Origin: Paralcaligenes ureilyticus
GTDB taxonomy: Bacteria > Pseudomonadota > Gammaproteobacteria > Burkholderiales > Burkholderiaceae_B
Direction of reading: 5' to 3'
Assembly (NCBI RefSeq): GCF_004346225.1
Contig: NZ_SMAJ01000001.1
Coordinates: 62,001-126,000, forward strand
DNA length: 64,000 bases
Part shown: positions 62,893 to 64,000 of the stretch, piece after piece
How positions within the stretch are numbered: position 1 is the stretch's first letter
Layout: each line of letters begins with the position of its first letter
Notes under the pieces: model-generated
What the model was told of the DNA's origin: nothing
The model's input: only the letters and a program-made list of their open reading frames with translations
Database searches by the model: none
Program-made: the position numbers and the translations under genes

Positions 62893-63063
62893 TGCCGACA
62901 CGGACACGCGCATCAGGGATGTCTGCGCTCCGCCCGGCCCTGCTCCATAGGGTGGCCTGTCAGACCCTGTGAAAAAACCTGTGCCAGCAAGGGAACAGAT
63001 CGCCCGTGGCGGGCGTGGCGCCCTTGCCGCAGAAACCTGATCAATTTCATTCCAAGTTGACGC
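62893..63063. repeat. Right flanking direct repeat of the defence island (copy B)
   Basis: Counterpart of 53461-53632 in the same orientation, starting 17 bases after the antitoxin stop. A hairpin with an A/T tail follows both copies. The pair brackets the 9.3-kb interval holding the restriction and toxin genes. Confidence 0.8.
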
Positions 63064-63083
63064 ATAATCTTCTGACTTCAATA

Positions 63084-63110
63084 TTAAAACCCGGCCCATG
63101 AAAGAGCCAG
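63084..63110 (-). terminator. Candidate tRNA-Val terminator
   Basis: On the minus strand CTGGCTC-TTTCAT-GGGCCGG (7 bp with G-U pairs) is followed by GTTTTAAT, about 100 bases past the tRNA 3' end. Confidence 0.5.
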
Positions 63111-63212
63111 CTTGCAACTGCGGCGTAGGGCTGTGGCTTTACTACGCTGCTCGCACCGACGCAGCAAAAATCCGCAAAGCCCTGAGCCATGCAGATTTAA
63201 AAGTATGGATTC

Positions 63213-63287
63213 TGGTGGGCGGTACAAGGTTCGAACTTGTGACCCCTGCCGTGTGAAGGCAGTGCTCTACCACTGAGCTAACCGCCC
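63213..63287 (-). tRNA. tRNA-Val (anticodon CAC)
   Basis: Acceptor GGGCGGT pairs with ACCGCCC, followed by A and an encoded CCA. The D-arm reads TAGCTCAGTGGTAGAGCA. The anticodon stem CTGCC/GGCAG encloses TTCACAC, giving CAC. The T-arm has GTTCGAAC. All four arms fold normally. Confidence 0.96.
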
Positions 63288-63357
63288 GAAGGATCGTAAC
63301 CACCGACCGTCGGAAGGCCGCTATTGTACATCAATCGGTTGCTGGGGGCGGCTGCCT

Positions 63358-63545
63358 TGGCACCCACAAGGGGTGCCGCTACAAAAACGCCTGCGTGAAT
63401 TATGTAGCGATGGGCCTGTAGCGACAGGCCTTGTGCCTGTCATCCGTGCAAGATACCGTCTGGCTGTCAACGATTGGCAGCCACAAGGGCTGCCACTACA
63501 GAACATTCCAATTGATTTCCTAGGGGCGACCCTTAGGGTCGCCCT
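63358..63545. repeat. REP-like palindrome cluster (4 copies)
   Basis: 63358-63383 (forward, GGCACCC arms), 63417-63442 (reverse, ACAGGC arms), 63475-63500 (forward, GGCAGCC arms) and 63521-63545 (reverse, GCGACC arms). Four different arm pairs in 190 bases. Confidence 0.9.
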
Positions 63546-63611
63546 CGCCGGCGCCATCACGATAAAATCATGTATTGGCCGATAATCCGCGGCCACCGCA
63601 AACAGGTTCCC

Positions 63612-64000
63612 ATGTTACGTATAAGCGAAATCAAGCTGCCGCTGGACCACTCGGAAGACGAGCTGGAGTCGGCGATTCGCTCACGCCTGGCGTTGCTTCA
63701 TGTCCCCGCCAACGAGCTGACCCGCTATACGGTGTACCGCCGCGCGCACGATGCGCGCAAGCGTTCCGAGATCAAGCTGACCTATATTGTCGATGTGGAA
63801 GTAAAAGACGAAGCCGCCGCGCTGCGCCATATAGGCGGGCAACCGCATTTTTCGGCCACGCCGGATATGTCTTACAAATTTGTGGCGCAGGCGCCGAAAG
63901 CCGTGAAAACGCTTCGGCCTGTCGTCATCGGCATAGGACCCTGCGGCCTGTTCGCGGGCCTGGTCCTGGCGCAGATGGGTTTTTGCCCGATCATTCTCGA
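63612..64000 (+). CDS. NAD(P)/FAD-dependent oxidoreductase (C-terminus cut)
   Basis: Visible 129 codons. After a ~90-residue N-terminal domain (MLRISEIKLPLDHSEDEL..., VYRRAHDARKRSEIKLTYIVDVEV), the FAD motif RPVVIGIGPCGLFAGLVLAQMG appears at about residue 103. This layout matches the COG2509-type uncharacterised FAD-dependent dehydrogenases. The gene continues past the right edge. Confidence 0.88.
   Translation, partial: MLRISEIKLPLDHSEDELESAIRSRLALLHVPANELTRYTVYRRAHDARKRSEIKLTYIVDVEVKDEAAALRHIGGQPHFSATPDMSYKFVAQAPKAVKTLRPVVIGIGPCGLFAGLVLAQMGFCPIIL

Noticed and set aside
3699-63545. CRISPR array
   Set aside because: Repeat units are dispersed, vary in arm sequence and orientation, and lack regular spacers; no cas genes are present.

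Overview
The window looks like a GC-rich betaproteobacterial chromosome, most likely Burkholderiales/Alcaligenaceae (Bordetella/Pusillimonas-like). This is an inference from Bug-type tripartite-tricarboxylate receptors, a Bordetella-style lipid A glucosamine modification cluster, a complete Sox system and a soluble NAD-linked formate dehydrogenase. Both edges cut genes: a Bug receptor on the left and a FAD oxidoreductase on the right.

Layout. 1-8.7 kb: two Bug receptors around an M19 dipeptidase-like protein, a nitroreductase, an ATP-grasp ligase, an EamA permease, an MFS permease, a Prx5-type peroxiredoxin and a small exported protein. 8.7-32.6 kb: a molybdenum/lithotrophy supercluster. It holds moaCDE-moaB-moeA-dsrE-like (+), soxCDYZAXWB (-), an overlapping moaA-mobA-cytochrome-soxF operon (-), an FdsR-like regulator, and divergent fdsGBA-fdhD-fdsD with an OFA-family formate/oxalate-type permease plus a 47-aa partner. 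The molybdenum cofactor genes surround the two molybdoenzymes that need them, SoxC and FdsA. Sulfur-compound and formate oxidation would supply electrons and NADH.

32.7-38.6 kb: a Usp protein, a small TIGR01244 protein, an acetyltransferase and a four-gene polyprenyl-phosphate amino-sugar/lipid A modification cluster. 38.9-41.1 kb: a nitric-oxide stress operon (group III truncated haemoglobin, NnrS, NsrR) with an NsrR-like box over its promoter. 41-53.5 kb: housekeeping and accessory genes (DD-carboxypeptidase, ClC channel with CBS domains, MarR, SerA, FAD monooxygenase, AraC/Fsr efflux pair, multicopper oxidase, GST, phosphodiesterase).

53.8-62.9 kb: a defence island with hsdM-hsdS-hsdR and a DUF2971 gene in one leftward unit. 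A HigBA-type toxin-antitoxin pair sits at each edge, and two diverged ~170-bp direct repeats bracket the whole. tRNA-Val(CAC) lies just outside the right repeat.

The intergenic DNA carries two repeat families. One is a ~26-bp REP-like palindrome in more than 30 copies, whose arms change in a compensating way. The other is three larger nested palindromes (75, 223 and 230 bp) with a shared core and covarying arms. One REP copy is translated inside mobA as part of a cysteine-rich N-terminal extension.
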